A DNA stretch of 41,443 nt from an uncultured Verrucomicrobia subdivision 3 bacterium. Its GTDB lineage: Bacteria; Verrucomicrobiota; Verrucomicrobiia; Limisphaerales; UBA11358. The notes beneath the pieces were generated by a model. It searched no databases and had not been told where the DNA came from. It worked only from the letters and a program-made list of their open reading frames with translations. The position numbers and the translations under genes were made by a program. Below, in pieces: positions 10,775 to 22,151 of this stretch; the stretch's first letter is position 1, and each line of letters begins with the position of its first letter. Location: positions 1 through 41,443 of the forward strand of contig CAJAQO010000218.1 in assembly GCA_903944085.1 (NCBI GenBank). Reading direction: 5' to 3'.

Positions 10775-13435
10775 TCAAATCCAGTTCTTCTTCACCAGCC
10801 ACGTCTTGATGACTTGCGTCAAGCCGACATAGCACAGGAGGGTGGTTGCCAGAATCGGCCAGAATTGCCACGGCAGCGGCACGAAATGCAGGATCGGCGC
10901 GAGCGGCGAGTAAGGCAGATAGCCGCCGATGGCCATGATCAAAATCGTGGTCATCGAAAGCTGCCAGCTCGAGCGCGATTGCACGAACGGAATCAGGTTG
11001 GTGCGGATGACGTGGATGATGAGCGTCTGCGTCATGATGGATTCCACGAACCAGCCGGTTTGAAACAGCGAGGCGGCATAGACTTTATCCGGGTCGGTGA
11101 CGCCGGCAAAACGCTGGGCCAGTTCCACCGGCAGCAAAGTGAGGTTGCTGCATTTGAAGAAAAACCACATGACGGCAAACGTGGTGTAATCGAAAATCGA
11201 ACTGATCGGGCCAATGAACACGATGAACCGCGCAATCTCGCCCATCGCCCACGGGCGCGGCTTGGCGATCTGCGACGGGGCGACGTTGTCAGTCGGGATC
11301 GGCACCTGCGAAAAATCGTAGAGCAGGTTGTTCGTGAGCAGTTGGATCGGCAGCATCGGCAGGAACGGCAGCCACGCGCTCGCGCCGAGCACGCTGAACA
11401 TATTGCCGAAGTTCGAACTCGCGCCCATGCGGATGTATTTCAAAATGTTGACGAACACTTTGCGGCCTTCGATCACGCCCTCTTCGAGCACCATCAAATC
11501 TTTTTCGAGCAGGATGACGTCGGCGGATTCCTTGGCGATGTCCACGGCGTTGTCCACGGAAATGCCCACGTCGGCGGCGCGCAAGGCCGGCGCGTCGTTG
11601 ATGCCGTCGCCCATGAAACCGACGACGTGCTTGTTGCGTTGCAGCGCGATGACGACACGTTTTTTGTGTGCTGGCGAAAGGCGGGCGAACACGTCCGTGG
11701 TTTCGACGGCCACGGCGAGCTGCTCGTCCGACATTTTTTCCACGTCGTTGCCGAGAACAATTTTTTCCGCATTAATGCCGACCTCGGTGCAGACTTTGCG
11801 CGAGACGAGATCGTTGTCGCCGGTCAGCACTTTGATCGTGATGCCTTGCTGCCGCAAAACGGAAATGGCTTTTTTCGCGGTGTCTTTAGGCGGATCCAGA
11901 AATGCGAGGTAGCCAGTCAGGACGAGTTCAACTTCGTCGGCTTTGGAATACGCGGTTTGCACACCGACTTTTTTATTTGCGATGGCCAGCACGCGGAAAC
12001 CGTCGCTGCTCAAATCGTTGACCTGCTCGATAAGGTTGCCGACAAGAATCGGCTCCATCGGAAAAATTTCACCGTCGCTTTCAAAGTGTGTGCATTTGGC
12101 AAATACCGCCTCCGGCGCGCCTTTGGTCAGCAACTGGCGCTGGCCGTCCGGGCCTTCGACCACCACCGACATCATGCGGCGCGAAAAATCAAACGGGATC
12201 TCGTCTGCCTTGGTGTATTTATCCACCGAGAGTTCGTGGTGAAGCTCGGTATATTTCAGCACGGCGCGGTCGAGGACATTTTTAAGGCCGGTCTGGAAAT
12301 GGCTGATGAGATACGCGTCACGCAACACTTCGGCGCTTTCGTTTTTGAAGACGTCGCAATGGATTTCCAAAATGACGTGGTCAATCGTGAGCGTGCCGGT
12401 CTTGTCGGTGCAGAGCACGTCCATCGCGCCGAAGTTCTGGATGGAGTGCAGCCGCTTGACGATGACTTTTTTCTTGGACATCGCCAGCGCGCCCTTGGAC
12501 AGGCAGACGGAAACAATCATCGGCAGCATTTCCGGCGTCAGCCCGACGGCGACGGCGAGCGAGAAGAAAAACGCCTCTTTCCAATTGTGCTTTGTGATGC
12601 CATTGATGAGAAATACCAGCGGCACCATCACCGCCATGAAGCGCAGCATGAGCCAGGTGAATTTTTTCACGCCCTTATCAAACGCCGTTTCCACTTGGGC
12701 GCCCGCGAGGCTGCCGGCGAGTTTTCCAAAATAAGTTTGCACGCCGGTGGCCACGATGACCGCCGTGGCCGAACCGCTCTCGACGCTGGTGCCGAGGAAG
12801 CAGATGTTCGTGTGTTCGATCGAGGAGACATTCGTGCGTGTGTCGCGGGCATCAGTTTTTTCAACCGGCATGGACTCACCGGTGAGCGTGGCCTGAATGA
12901 TGAAAAGATCCTTTGCCGACAGCAGCCGCACGTCGCCGGGAATCATGTCGCCGGCCGAGAGCTTCACGACGTCGCCGGGCACAAGTTGCTTGAGCGGAAT
13001 TTCCTTCGGCTGGCCGTCACGCACCACCGTGGCGGTGACGCTGATCATCGCTTTCAGTTTGGCGGCCGCGTTATCCGCTTTCGTTTCCTGGATGAAGCGC
13101 AGCGAAATGCCCAGCACCACCATCAAAACCATCAGCACGCCGCCGGCGATGTCCGAAGCGCCGCCCGCCGTCGCAAATGTGATGATCGCCAGCACCGACA
13201 GCAAAATCACCAGCGGATTCCGCACCGCGAGGTAAAGCCGTTGCAACCAGCCGTGATGCTTTTCTTCCGCCACCTGGTTGGGGCCGAATTTCTCCAACCG
13301 CGCCGCCGCTTCCGTCTCGGTCAGGCCGTTGGGCGTGGTCCCGTGCAGTTGCAGGACTTCGGAGGTTTCTTTGGTCGCGGCCTCGTTGACGAGATCGGAG
13401 ACGCGGGCGTTGTTGGGGGCGTTCAGGCTGGCCAT
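10775..13435 (-). CDS. mgtA: Magnesium-transporting P-type ATPase
   Basis: A P3B-type ATPase of the MgtA/MgtB family, which imports Mg2+ across the inner membrane. Visible motifs are TGESMPVEK (actuator domain), LCTDKTGTLT with the phosphorylated Asp about residue 344, GDGINDAPALRAADVGISV (hinge), and the subfamily hallmark LYDFSQVPIPTDNV in the late membrane segments. The length from the ATG at 13435 is 886 aa, close to the usual ~900. The frame extends to a TTG at 13468, but the ATG gives the natural start MASLNAPNN. The gene is divergent from thiC, about 360 bp apart. No Mg-sensing leader was recognised in the short 5' region. It shares a terminator with the Fe-S carrier gene. Confidence 0.96.
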   Translation of the reverse strand: MASLNAPNNARVSDLVNEAATKETSEVLQLHGTTPNGLTETEAAARLEKFGPNQVAEEKHHGWLQRLYLAVRNPLVILLSVLAIITFATAGGASDIAGGVLMVLMVVLGISLRFIQETKADNAAAKLKAMISVTATVVRDGQPKEIPLKQLVPGDVVKLSAGDMIPGDVRLLSAKDLFIIQATLTGESMPVEKTDARDTRTNVSSIEHTNICFLGTSVESGSATAVIVATGVQTYFGKLAGSLAGAQVETAFDKGVKKFTWLMLRFMAVMVPLVFLINGITKHNWKEAFFFSLAVAVGLTPEMLPMIVSVCLSKGALAMSKKKVIVKRLHSIQNFGAMDVLCTDKTGTLTIDHVILEIHCDVFKNESAEVLRDAYLISHFQTGLKNVLDRAVLKYTELHHELSVDKYTKADEIPFDFSRRMMSVVVEGPDGQRQLLTKGAPEAVFAKCTHFESDGEIFPMEPILVGNLIEQVNDLSSDGFRVLAIANKKVGVQTAYSKADEVELVLTGYLAFLDPPKDTAKKAISVLRQQGITIKVLTGDNDLVSRKVCTEVGINAEKIVLGNDVEKMSDEQLAVAVETTDVFARLSPAHKKRVVIALQRNKHVVGFMGDGINDAPALRAADVGISVDNAVDIAKESADVILLEKDLMVLEEGVIEGRKVFVNILKYIRMGASSNFGNMFSVLGASAWLPFLPMLPIQLLTNNLLYDFSQVPIPTDNVAPSQIAKPRPWAMGEIARFIVFIGPISSIFDYTTFAVMWFFFKCSNLTLLPVELAQRFAGVTDPDKVYAASLFQTGWFVESIMTQTLIIHVIRTNLIPFVQSRSSWQLSMTTILIMAIGGYLPYSPLAPILHFVPLPWQFWPILATTLLCYVGLTQVIKTWLVKKNWI

Positions 13436-13598
13436 AAAATCACAATTGTGCCTGACAAAATTAACCAATCAGCAGCGGAATGCCACGTTAAGTTTCGGTG
13501 AAAACCAATTTTCTTCCGCCGGTCGGTTCGTCCGCATAATCGTGAAGTCGAATGCGGGCGCTTGACGCTGTAGGTAAATCATTCTAGTTTGGCGTTGT

Positions 13599-15767
<2,169 letters not shown>

Positions 15768-15789
15768 ATCTGTTGAACTAATTTTCAAT

Positions 15790-16431
15790 ATGGCTTCAGA
15801 CGAACAGGATAAAGCGGAGAAACGCAGGCAAGAAATACTCAAGCAAATGGGCTTGGACGACGAATCGGTGCGTGAAAGCGTCGAATCTATGAAACGGTTG
15901 GAGGAACGAGCAGTAAAAGTAAGATGGTTTGGACTCCTTCTTGCGATTACTACTGCCATAACCGCTTTTTATTTCACTTTGTCATCTGATGTTTTTAGGT
16001 TTCACACGAGCAAAAATGACGACCTCATGTTGCTCGTGCAGAAGCAGCAAGAACAAATTACCACACTGGAAGCAGTCGTTAACCGCATGCAGACTAATTC
16101 ATTTGCTGTGACAAATGCTATTTCTAATCAGGCAACCCAATCTGTCGCTGACCACGAGAAGCGAATTAAAACTATCGAAGATGTCATCATGGAAAATCCT
16201 GAGAAGGCGATGGCACTGCCACTTATTCGCCAAGAACAGAAAGCTCTGGAAGAATCTCTGGTTTCCATAAAACATGAGGTTGAACAATCGTCCGAAACCT
16301 TGCGCTGGGCATTCGGATTAATTTTAACGAGTGCACTTACAATTGCGGGTATATTTGCCGGAATAATTTTCAAAAATAAAAAAGAGGAAACAGATTTAAG
16401 ACTTAAGATTCTTGCGAAGAAAAACGATTGA
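15790..16431 (+). CDS. AT-rich two-TM coiled-coil membrane protein of unknown function
   Basis: This 213-aa product (from the ATG at 15790, MASDEQDKAEKRR) has an acidic/basic N-terminal helix. A membrane segment follows at about 45-66 (WFGLLLAITTAITAFYF). The central region is a long helical coiled coil (KQQEQITTLEAVVNRMQ, VADHEKRIKTIEDVI, IRQEQKALEESLVSIK). A second membrane segment (FGLILTSALTIAGIFAGII) is followed by a short charged tail. I do not recognise the family. The DNA is clearly more AT-rich than its neighbours and uses different codons, which suggests acquisition. It follows thiC by 22 bp but is unlikely to be functionally linked. Confidence 0.75.
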   Translation: MASDEQDKAEKRRQEILKQMGLDDESVRESVESMKRLEERAVKVRWFGLLLAITTAITAFYFTLSSDVFRFHTSKNDDLMLLVQKQQEQITTLEAVVNRMQTNSFAVTNAISNQATQSVADHEKRIKTIEDVIMENPEKAMALPLIRQEQKALEESLVSIKHEVEQSSETLRWAFGLILTSALTIAGIFAGIIFKNKKEETDLRLKILAKKND

Positions 16432-16439
16432 TTCAGTCA

Positions 16440-16640
16440 GGCGCAGTTAGCTTGAGAATCCCAACGGGATTCCATCCTTCAGCTCAGGGTTGGCCCGCCA
16501 TGCGGGACTACTCCGGGTCATCCGCCAAAATAATCCTCCAAGACGCATGTGCCGACCAACCGCCACAGCGCCAGATCAATTTTTACCACGAAAAAATCCC
16601 GTGGTTCAATCAAGGCTGGTTGGGAAAGCCGTTAGATCTA
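16440..16640. repeat. Repeat-like noncoding block
   Basis: This part of the 16432-16910 gap contains AATCCCAACGGGATT (a palindrome with a 3-nt centre), then TTCAGCTCAGGGTTGGCCCGCC and GCGGGACTACTCCGGGTCATCCGCC. It has the look of a dispersed family found in Verrucomicrobia and Planctomycetes genomes. No gene is supportable between 16432 and 16843. 16641-16843 shows nothing recognisable. Confidence 0.4.
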
Positions 16641-16843
16641 CGCGAGCGTTCCGCCGCGTAGCCCCATTCCACACGTCGAACTTTGTAGACATGATCAAAA
16701 ATTTGTATTCCTCAAAATCATTGTCACCGCATCGCCTGAATGTGTCGTAACCGGCCTCAAAATGTTGGATTCTGAAGCCCACGCCCTGCACGTCGTCGGA
16801 CTAGTTCTGCAAGCCGCCAAAGCCGGTAAGCCAGTGACGGTGG

Positions 16844-16880
16844 TTAAAAACGGACGGGCTTCGTTGCAAAACCCGTCCGT
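16844..16880 (-). terminator. Rho-independent terminator of the 1087-aa surface protein gene
   Basis: Read on the minus strand, ACGGACGGG, a 13-nt loop and CCCGTCCGT form a perfect 9-bp stem (arms 16872-16880 and 16850-16858). A TTTTTAA run follows. It lies about 30 bp after the stop codon at 16911. Confidence 0.85.
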
Positions 16881-16910
16881 TGCGTGCATTTTTAATGCCC
16901 TTCTGATTGT

Positions 16911-19900
16911 TTATGGGCTGGTCACTTTGTAGAAACCCGCCGGTTTGTTCGTCGCCTGAACATCGGTGAACTGGTAGTTGCCCGCCGTGACTTCCGCCGG
17001 GTGGCCGAGATTCTGCCACTGGCTGAACGGCGAGGTCAGATTCGTGCTGCCCCAGATGGTGAACTGACCGCTGACACCGGGTGAGTTGGCAAAACCCAAT
17101 TTCAAGCCGGTCCCGAAGACACCGCCAGAATAGGTAACTCCCACCAAAGCGGGAGCCGTGATCGGTGCCACAGAAGCGGAGACTTTCAAGTTGTCAATGG
17201 CATAGCCCTGACCCGTGCCTTGGCCATAATAATTGATGGACCAGATCAACCACAGGGCGGCGTTTGGAGTCCACGGCGTGGCCAGAGCGAAATTGTTCGT
17301 GACTAAGTTGACTTGGTTGGCGGGCTGGCTGCCATCCGTTGCCAACACACTGCCGTCATTGGTCGGGAAACTGAATGCCAGCCCCGGCACACTGAAAGTG
17401 TTGGGAATATCCTGCGGTGCCGTGTTGGTCGCGGTGGGCTGCGAGACCAGCACAAAGCTGTTCGCCGTGGGATCAATTGCGTAGCTGAAGGACATGGTTC
17501 GCGCCGCTTTGTTATTGCGCCAGAGCTCACCGAGGAAGCTAAGGTTTATGTAATTGAGCGTATTGCTGGAGGTATTGACAAGCTTCACCCCAAAGGAACT
17601 TGAACCGGTGGAACTGGTGGAAAGCAATCCCAGCGCACGATTTGTTCCAACCATTCCGCCATTCACATCGAGCGAGCCGAAGTCAATCACCCCACCGGTG
17701 GATTGATCGCCCGGCTGGGCCCCAAACCGGGTGATGCCGTCAGGCAGCCCCGCATCGGCCCGATTGGTATCCGCCGCGCCATACCAGCCATTCATATTGG
17801 TCGCGCCCGCGGACAAGCCCAAGCCGCCAATATAGCTGTTGTTGATGACCGGGTAAGCAAAATCAAATGGATTTGCCAAAGAGTAAGCCACGCCATTGAT
17901 CAAACCCGGATCCAGCGGATTATTCAGACTGTTAATCGAAAGGCCGCTGCCGGTGGCGGTGCCATTGGCGGCGATGCCGATAAAACCAGGATCCGGCAGG
18001 CCATCGAAGTTCTGAGTATAAACCTGATTACTATAGGCCACCGAAGAATGGGCCGGAGGTAACATGACCGTCACCGAGGCCAGCGAACTGGTCACACTGC
18101 CGGCAAGATTAGAATACACTATGTAATAGTTGGTGGCAGTATCAACGCTAGTATTGGCATAAATGGTCAAAGCGGAGGTTCCAGCGCCATTGTAGGCACC
18201 ACTCGAACCCGAATATTCGCTGCCATCGGTCAACAGGGTCGTGCCCTTATACCACTGATAAGTCACAAGCTGCGTGGCCCCTGACTCATCTGCGTTCAAC
18301 GACGTCGGTGTGCCAACAAACGTGGTTACTGATTGCGGTTGGCCGGCGCTGATGGTTGCTTTCTGATAATTCACCGTCAGGATGTCCACCACATTGGAGG
18401 CAAAAGATGTGGAAGGATTCATGACCACGAGGTAGTAAATACCCGCGTCGTCAGGCGTAAGTAGATTGGAAATCGTCAACGAGGAAGTGGTTGAACCGGC
18501 ATATTTGACGCCGTCATCCGTAATCGCCACGCCGGACTTGTTATACCATTGATAAGTAAACGGCTGCGTGCCGCCGGCCGTAACTGGCGCGAAGGTCACG
18601 GTGCCACCAACAAAGGCCGTCACCCGGTTGGTGGAGCTAGTGATCACTGGCGGCACGGGAGTAATTGTCACGTTCAATGTCGCGATTGTGCTGGTGACGG
18701 CACCGTAGTTGTTCGTAATCACGCATTGATAAGTGTAATTATTGAAGTTCGTGGCCAGGCTGCTTAAATTCAACGTCGCATCAGTGGCCGATATAAGATT
18801 GGTGCCATTTTGGAACCATTGATAGGTCAAGGCATAGGCGGCTTGCGCCGCCACACTAAACGTCGCGGAGCCGCCGTTGGTCGTGCCATAATCAGTCGGA
18901 TTTGAGGTGATCAACGGGCGGAGGTCAGGGGTAAAATCAATACCGCCGAAAAACTCGTTGGTCGTGGCGGCGATGGCCAGCGTCTGCGCCACCAGATTAG
19001 TTCCCGGAGCGACACCGGTGTCCACGATTTTGATGAGTCGGTTGTTGTTCTGATGGCCGGCCGCAGTGTTGACTCCGAATCCGCCGGGGTAATTGGTGGC
19101 GGCCCCATTTTCCATGGTGGTGGCATAAACCACCGGATTAGCTCCGCTGAAATCCACGCAAATACCAAAACAACCTTGGTTGGCCGAAGCCTGCTTCAGC
19201 GTGCCAATATTTGTCGCGCTGAAATAATAGGGAGCCGGCGTCCAAGTGCCGCCGGCATTGACGAACTTCACCACGCCATATTTCTGATCCGCGCCATAGG
19301 CCACGGTATGCGCCGGGTCCATGTCAAAGTTTAGAATCTTCGTATAGTTCGCTCCCCAATTGATATAGAGATTGGTAAAAGAGAAATTAAAGTAGGGATT
19401 GGCAACATTCGGATCCCACGGCAGCGGCACCGGCGCGCCGCTGAAAGGATCTATAAAGTCATAAACGCCGCTCGTGGCCGCCACATAGAGCGTGCCGCCA
19501 ATGATGCGGGCCTGACCCGCCGCTTGAATGAACTGCTGCACTTCCTGCAAGTTGTCATTCGCGGCATTGTAATAAAGCGTGCCATCCAACTCGCCGCTGC
19601 CGACGCCGATGGCGGCAAAATTACCGGTGCCGTAGAAATTGGTGCCATCCGTGGAGGCAATGCCCGTCGGATTATCCTGGGTGCCCGGAGCCGAGCCGAG
19701 CGGAATACCAAACCAGCCCGTCGGCGTGGTCAGCACGCTGATGGCATTGGTAAACGCATCCAGCGTCACAATGCCGCGGTTGACGGTGGGATCGGTGGAA
19801 GGCTTGGCCGCAGTGGGGCTTAAGATATTGCCGACATAACCTTCCAAGCAGAGAAATTGACGGTCAACGGAGCGCGACAGACCGCCGCCTTCCGAACCCG

Positions 19901-20174
19901 CATGATGATTGATCCAAACCGAACCGGGCACGCTGGCATTGGTGGACATCGCCACCGAAAGCGCATTGCTGGAAGATTGATTGTTGGTTACGGTATCAAA
20001 CACCTGCACATAAGTCGGAGCCACCCGGGAGGTGACCATCGGATAATTCGTGTCGCTCGTGCCGCATTTGAACACGGCGATTTTCCCGGGCGGGAGGGTG
20101 GGCTGGATGATCTGCGACTGGGCCGCGATGCCGAGCATCGTGACCAAGCCTAGCAATGTGGATTTCTTGTTCAT
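16911..20174 (-). CDS. Secreted propeller / triple Ig-domain surface protein
   Basis: A 1087-aa protein with an N-terminal signal peptide (MNKKSTLLGLVTMLGIAAQSQ). Residues about 25-430 look like a beta-propeller or quinoprotein-like region (TVAYGADQKYGVVKF, ICVDFSGANPVVYATT, FFGGIDFTPDLRP). Three Ig-like domains follow, each with the YQW core: YQWFQNGTNLI, YQWYNKSGVAITDDG and YQWYKGTTLLTDGS, with GIYYLVVMN as the F strand of the second. Then comes a lectin/LamG-like region (QNFDGLPDPGF ... YAIDNLKVSA). The C-terminal module has SGQFTIWGSTNLT...SQW..L...YQFTDVQA..GFYKVTSP. This tail resembles the end of the giant protein at the left of the window. The propeller part resembles the PEP-CTERM protein at 22152. 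The role is unknown; a cell-surface or adhesion function is inferred. Confidence 0.85.
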   Translation of the reverse strand: MNKKSTLLGLVTMLGIAAQSQIIQPTLPPGKIAVFKCGTSDTNYPMVTSRVAPTYVQVFDTVTNNQSSSNALSVAMSTNASVPGSVWINHHAGSEGGGLSRSVDRQFLCLEGYVGNILSPTAAKPSTDPTVNRGIVTLDAFTNAISVLTTPTGWFGIPLGSAPGTQDNPTGIASTDGTNFYGTGNFAAIGVGSGELDGTLYYNAANDNLQEVQQFIQAAGQARIIGGTLYVAATSGVYDFIDPFSGAPVPLPWDPNVANPYFNFSFTNLYINWGANYTKILNFDMDPAHTVAYGADQKYGVVKFVNAGGTWTPAPYYFSATNIGTLKQASANQGCFGICVDFSGANPVVYATTMENGAATNYPGGFGVNTAAGHQNNNRLIKIVDTGVAPGTNLVAQTLAIAATTNEFFGGIDFTPDLRPLITSNPTDYGTTNGGSATFSVAAQAAYALTYQWFQNGTNLISATDATLNLSSLATNFNNYTYQCVITNNYGAVTSTIATLNVTITPVPPVITSSTNRVTAFVGGTVTFAPVTAGGTQPFTYQWYNKSGVAITDDGVKYAGSTTSSLTISNLLTPDDAGIYYLVVMNPSTSFASNVVDILTVNYQKATISAGQPQSVTTFVGTPTSLNADESGATQLVTYQWYKGTTLLTDGSEYSGSSGAYNGAGTSALTIYANTSVDTATNYYIVYSNLAGSVTSSLASVTVMLPPAHSSVAYSNQVYTQNFDGLPDPGFIGIAANGTATGSGLSINSLNNPLDPGLINGVAYSLANPFDFAYPVINNSYIGGLGLSAGATNMNGWYGAADTNRADAGLPDGITRFGAQPGDQSTGGVIDFGSLDVNGGMVGTNRALGLLSTSSTGSSSFGVKLVNTSSNTLNYINLSFLGELWRNNKAARTMSFSYAIDPTANSFVLVSQPTATNTAPQDIPNTFSVPGLAFSFPTNDGSVLATDGSQPANQVNLVTNNFALATPWTPNAALWLIWSINYYGQGTGQGYAIDNLKVSASVAPITAPALVGVTYSGGVFGTGLKLGFANSPGVSGQFTIWGSTNLTSPFSQWQNLGHPAEVTAGNYQFTDVQATNKPAGFYKVTSP

Positions 20175-20424
20175 GTTTTATTTTTGGATGTTGGAATTGA
20201 CTGGCCTCAAATTGAAGGAGAATTAAACCAGCCGTCGGTCACGAACTAATGGCCCGCAGGTTACATTCTTGCAACGTCCGCCCGGCCGCCGTTTTTTGTA
20301 ACCCAAACGTCACGGTTCCGCCGCCGGCTTGTGACAAGGTTCAGGCAGGATGGTTGCGCGTAAACGAAAGCGTCCGCACCAGAGACGAATTTTCCCAACC
20401 GAAACCACCGTGAAATTAAACATT
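20175..20424. other. Divergent promoter region, no distinct element recognised
   Basis: The 250 bp separate the divergent surface-protein and pseudopilin genes and must carry both promoters. I see no convincing -35/-10 pair. A short GGTTACA/TGTAACC inverted repeat (20259-20265 and 20297-20303) is present but is too short to call an operator. Confidence 0.4.
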
Positions 20425-21297
20425 ATGAAATTGCATCATAAGCGCAAGTATGGGTTTACATTGATTGAACTATTGGTGGTGATCGCCATCATAGCGATCT
20501 TGGCGGCGATGCTGTTGCCCGCCCTGGCGAAGGCGAAGGAAAAGGCCCAGCGCACCGCCAGCCTCAATAACCTCAAGCAGTGGGGACTGTCACAGACGAT
20601 GTATGTGGATGACTTTAATCAGACTTTTCCCATGACCAAGATCCCACAGGGTGTTGCCGGGGCGTCCTACATTGGCGGGTATAATGAAGACAATCCCACT
20701 TGGACCGATTTGGCCTACTTTTACACCCTCAACTTCGGCAACGACGCCTGGTTCAATGCGCTGCCATCTTATGTTGCGCAAAAGCCGCTGTCATATTATG
20801 CCATCCAACCGGGTGATGCCTTGGGCAACAAACCGGCTATTGATCAGTTTAACAATGCCAACAATATTTTTCGCTGTCCCAGCGCCATCATAGACCCACA
20901 GCTTCTCCCGCCCAACGCGCCAACATATTCCCGGGTTTTCTTTCGCTACGGCATGAATTCCAAAGCTCTTGACGGCATGCCCGCTTCCGTCCTGCGGCTC
21001 CGAACGCCCATGATCACAACCAGTCCTTCCAAGTTGGTGCTGTTTGATGAAGGCCGAACGATCACATCCGAAACTCCATTCTACGGCAGCGCCTCAAAGC
21101 AGGCGGATATTTGCAAGCCGCAAGTTTATACCACGGATTTGTCGTCCCGGCATGGCGGCGGTTCGAGTCTCACCTTTGCCGACGGCCACGCCGCCTGGTT
21201 CAAATACACCTACATGTGCGCGGACGCGGGCAGCAAGGCGGCCGATCCCGGAGTTCCAGACATCAGTTGGACTTACGATGGACATGTGGTTCCGTAA
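20425..21297 (+). CDS. Type II secretion/type IV pilin-like protein (Verrucomicrobia-type, H-x9-DG)
   Basis: A 290-aa protein from the ATG at 20425 ([10 protein letters not shown]). It has a class III prepilin signal: G followed by [17 protein letters not shown], with the Glu at position +5 of the mature protein needed for pilin assembly. The [20 protein letters not shown] continuation is the standard helix of the large pseudopilin family expanded in Verrucomicrobia, Lentisphaerae and Planctomycetes. The C-terminus has [20 protein letters not shown], the H-x9-DG motif of the family. The mature protein is probably anchored in the inner membrane or packed into a pseudopilus. The acid phosphatase gene follows 18 bp downstream, so the two may be co-transcribed. 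Confidence 0.92.
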   Translation: MKLHHKRKYGFTLIELLVVIAIIAILAAMLLPALAKAKEKAQRTASLNNLKQWGLSQTMYVDDFNQTFPMTKIPQGVAGASYIGGYNEDNPTWTDLAYFYTLNFGNDAWFNALPSYVAQKPLSYYAIQPGDALGNKPAIDQFNNANNIFRCPSAIIDPQLLPPNAPTYSRVFFRYGMNSKALDGMPASVLRLRTPMITTSPSKLVLFDEGRTITSETPFYGSASKQADICKPQVYTTDLSSRHGGGSSLTFADGHAAWFKYTYMCADAGSKAADPGVPDISWTYDGHVVP

Positions 21298-21315
21298 CGT
21301 TTAAATTTTCGCGTA

Positions 21316-22029
21316 ATGAAATTCCCAAACAAAACGGCATGCCTCTCGCGGACACTGATTTTTGCGGCGATGTTCGCGCTCACCTGCGCGGGCGCGTTCG
21401 CCAAAGAATCCTCGCTTAATTATCTCAAGGCCGGCAAGCCCGAGGCCGCCACGCTGCTCGCGCCGCCGCCGCTCCCGGACTCGGCGGAACAGGCGGCGGA
21501 CATGGATGAAGTCCGCAGAGTTTATCACGCCGCCAGCGGTAATGACATCGCCGCCGCGTATGCGGAAAAGACATTTTCCGTTTTCAACTACACTGCCGCC
21601 GTGGGCGAATATTTCCAGTCCAACAATCTGCCCAAGACGGCCGCGTTTTTCGGGAAAGTCCAGTTGGATGCCGAAACCGTGACGGATTTGGGCAAGGATT
21701 TTTTCCAGCGGCCGCGGCCGTTCACCACCGACCCCAGCCTCGCCAACGGCAAGCTGGAAAAAAGTTTCAGCTATCCCAGCGGCCACTCCACCGAGTCCAT
21801 GGTGCTCGCACTGGTGCTCGCGGATTTGCTACCGGACAAGCATGACGTCATTCTCGCGCACGCCCGCCTGATCGGCTGGCATCGCGTGCAGATCGCGCGG
21901 CATTATCCGAGCGACATCTTTGCCGGGCGCGTCCTGGCGCAGGCCATCGTCAAACAGTTCCAGAAAAGCGACGCGTTCCAAAACGATTTTGCGGCGGTGA
22001 AGGCGGAGCTGGCCGCGGCACAAAAATGA
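21316..22029 (+). CDS. Class A nonspecific acid phosphatase (PAP2 superfamily), periplasmic
   Basis: A 237-aa protein with a Sec signal peptide (LIFAAMFALTCAGAFAKES). The three PAP2 active-site motifs are present in order: KDFFQRPRP (K-x6-RP), SYPSGHST (PSGH) and WHRVQIARHYPSDIFAG (SR-x5-H-x3-D type, here with Ala-Arg-His-Tyr-Pro-Ser-Asp). The spacing matches class A acid phosphatases such as PhoN/PhoC, which release inorganic phosphate from many phosphomonoesters in the periplasm. It lies between a pseudopilin and a PEP-CTERM protein on the same strand. Phosphate regulation is plausible, but no Pho box was identified. Confidence 0.93.
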   Translation: MKFPNKTACLSRTLIFAAMFALTCAGAFAKESSLNYLKAGKPEAATLLAPPPLPDSAEQAADMDEVRRVYHAASGNDIAAAYAEKTFSVFNYTAAVGEYFQSNNLPKTAAFFGKVQLDAETVTDLGKDFFQRPRPFTTDPSLANGKLEKSFSYPSGHSTESMVLALVLADLLPDKHDVILAHARLIGWHRVQIARHYPSDIFAGRVLAQAIVKQFQKSDAFQNDFAAVKAELAAAQK

Positions 22030-22151
22030 AATAAATGATTGAAACTGCAGCTCGCATGCGGAAAATAACAAGATATGGTTTATTTTTCACAACTCATGTT
22101 TTGTCATTCAGCCGGCAGATTATGAACAATAAAAACCAAACTAAAACTCCC

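Noticed and set aside
10742-13501. A 919-codon open frame on the plus strand across mgtA
   Set aside because: Antisense shadow of the strongly conserved mgtA; the translation is Arg/His/Gln-rich and matches no family.
20259-20303. GGTTACA/TGTAACC operator
   Set aside because: Seven-base arms with a 31-nt gap are expected by chance.
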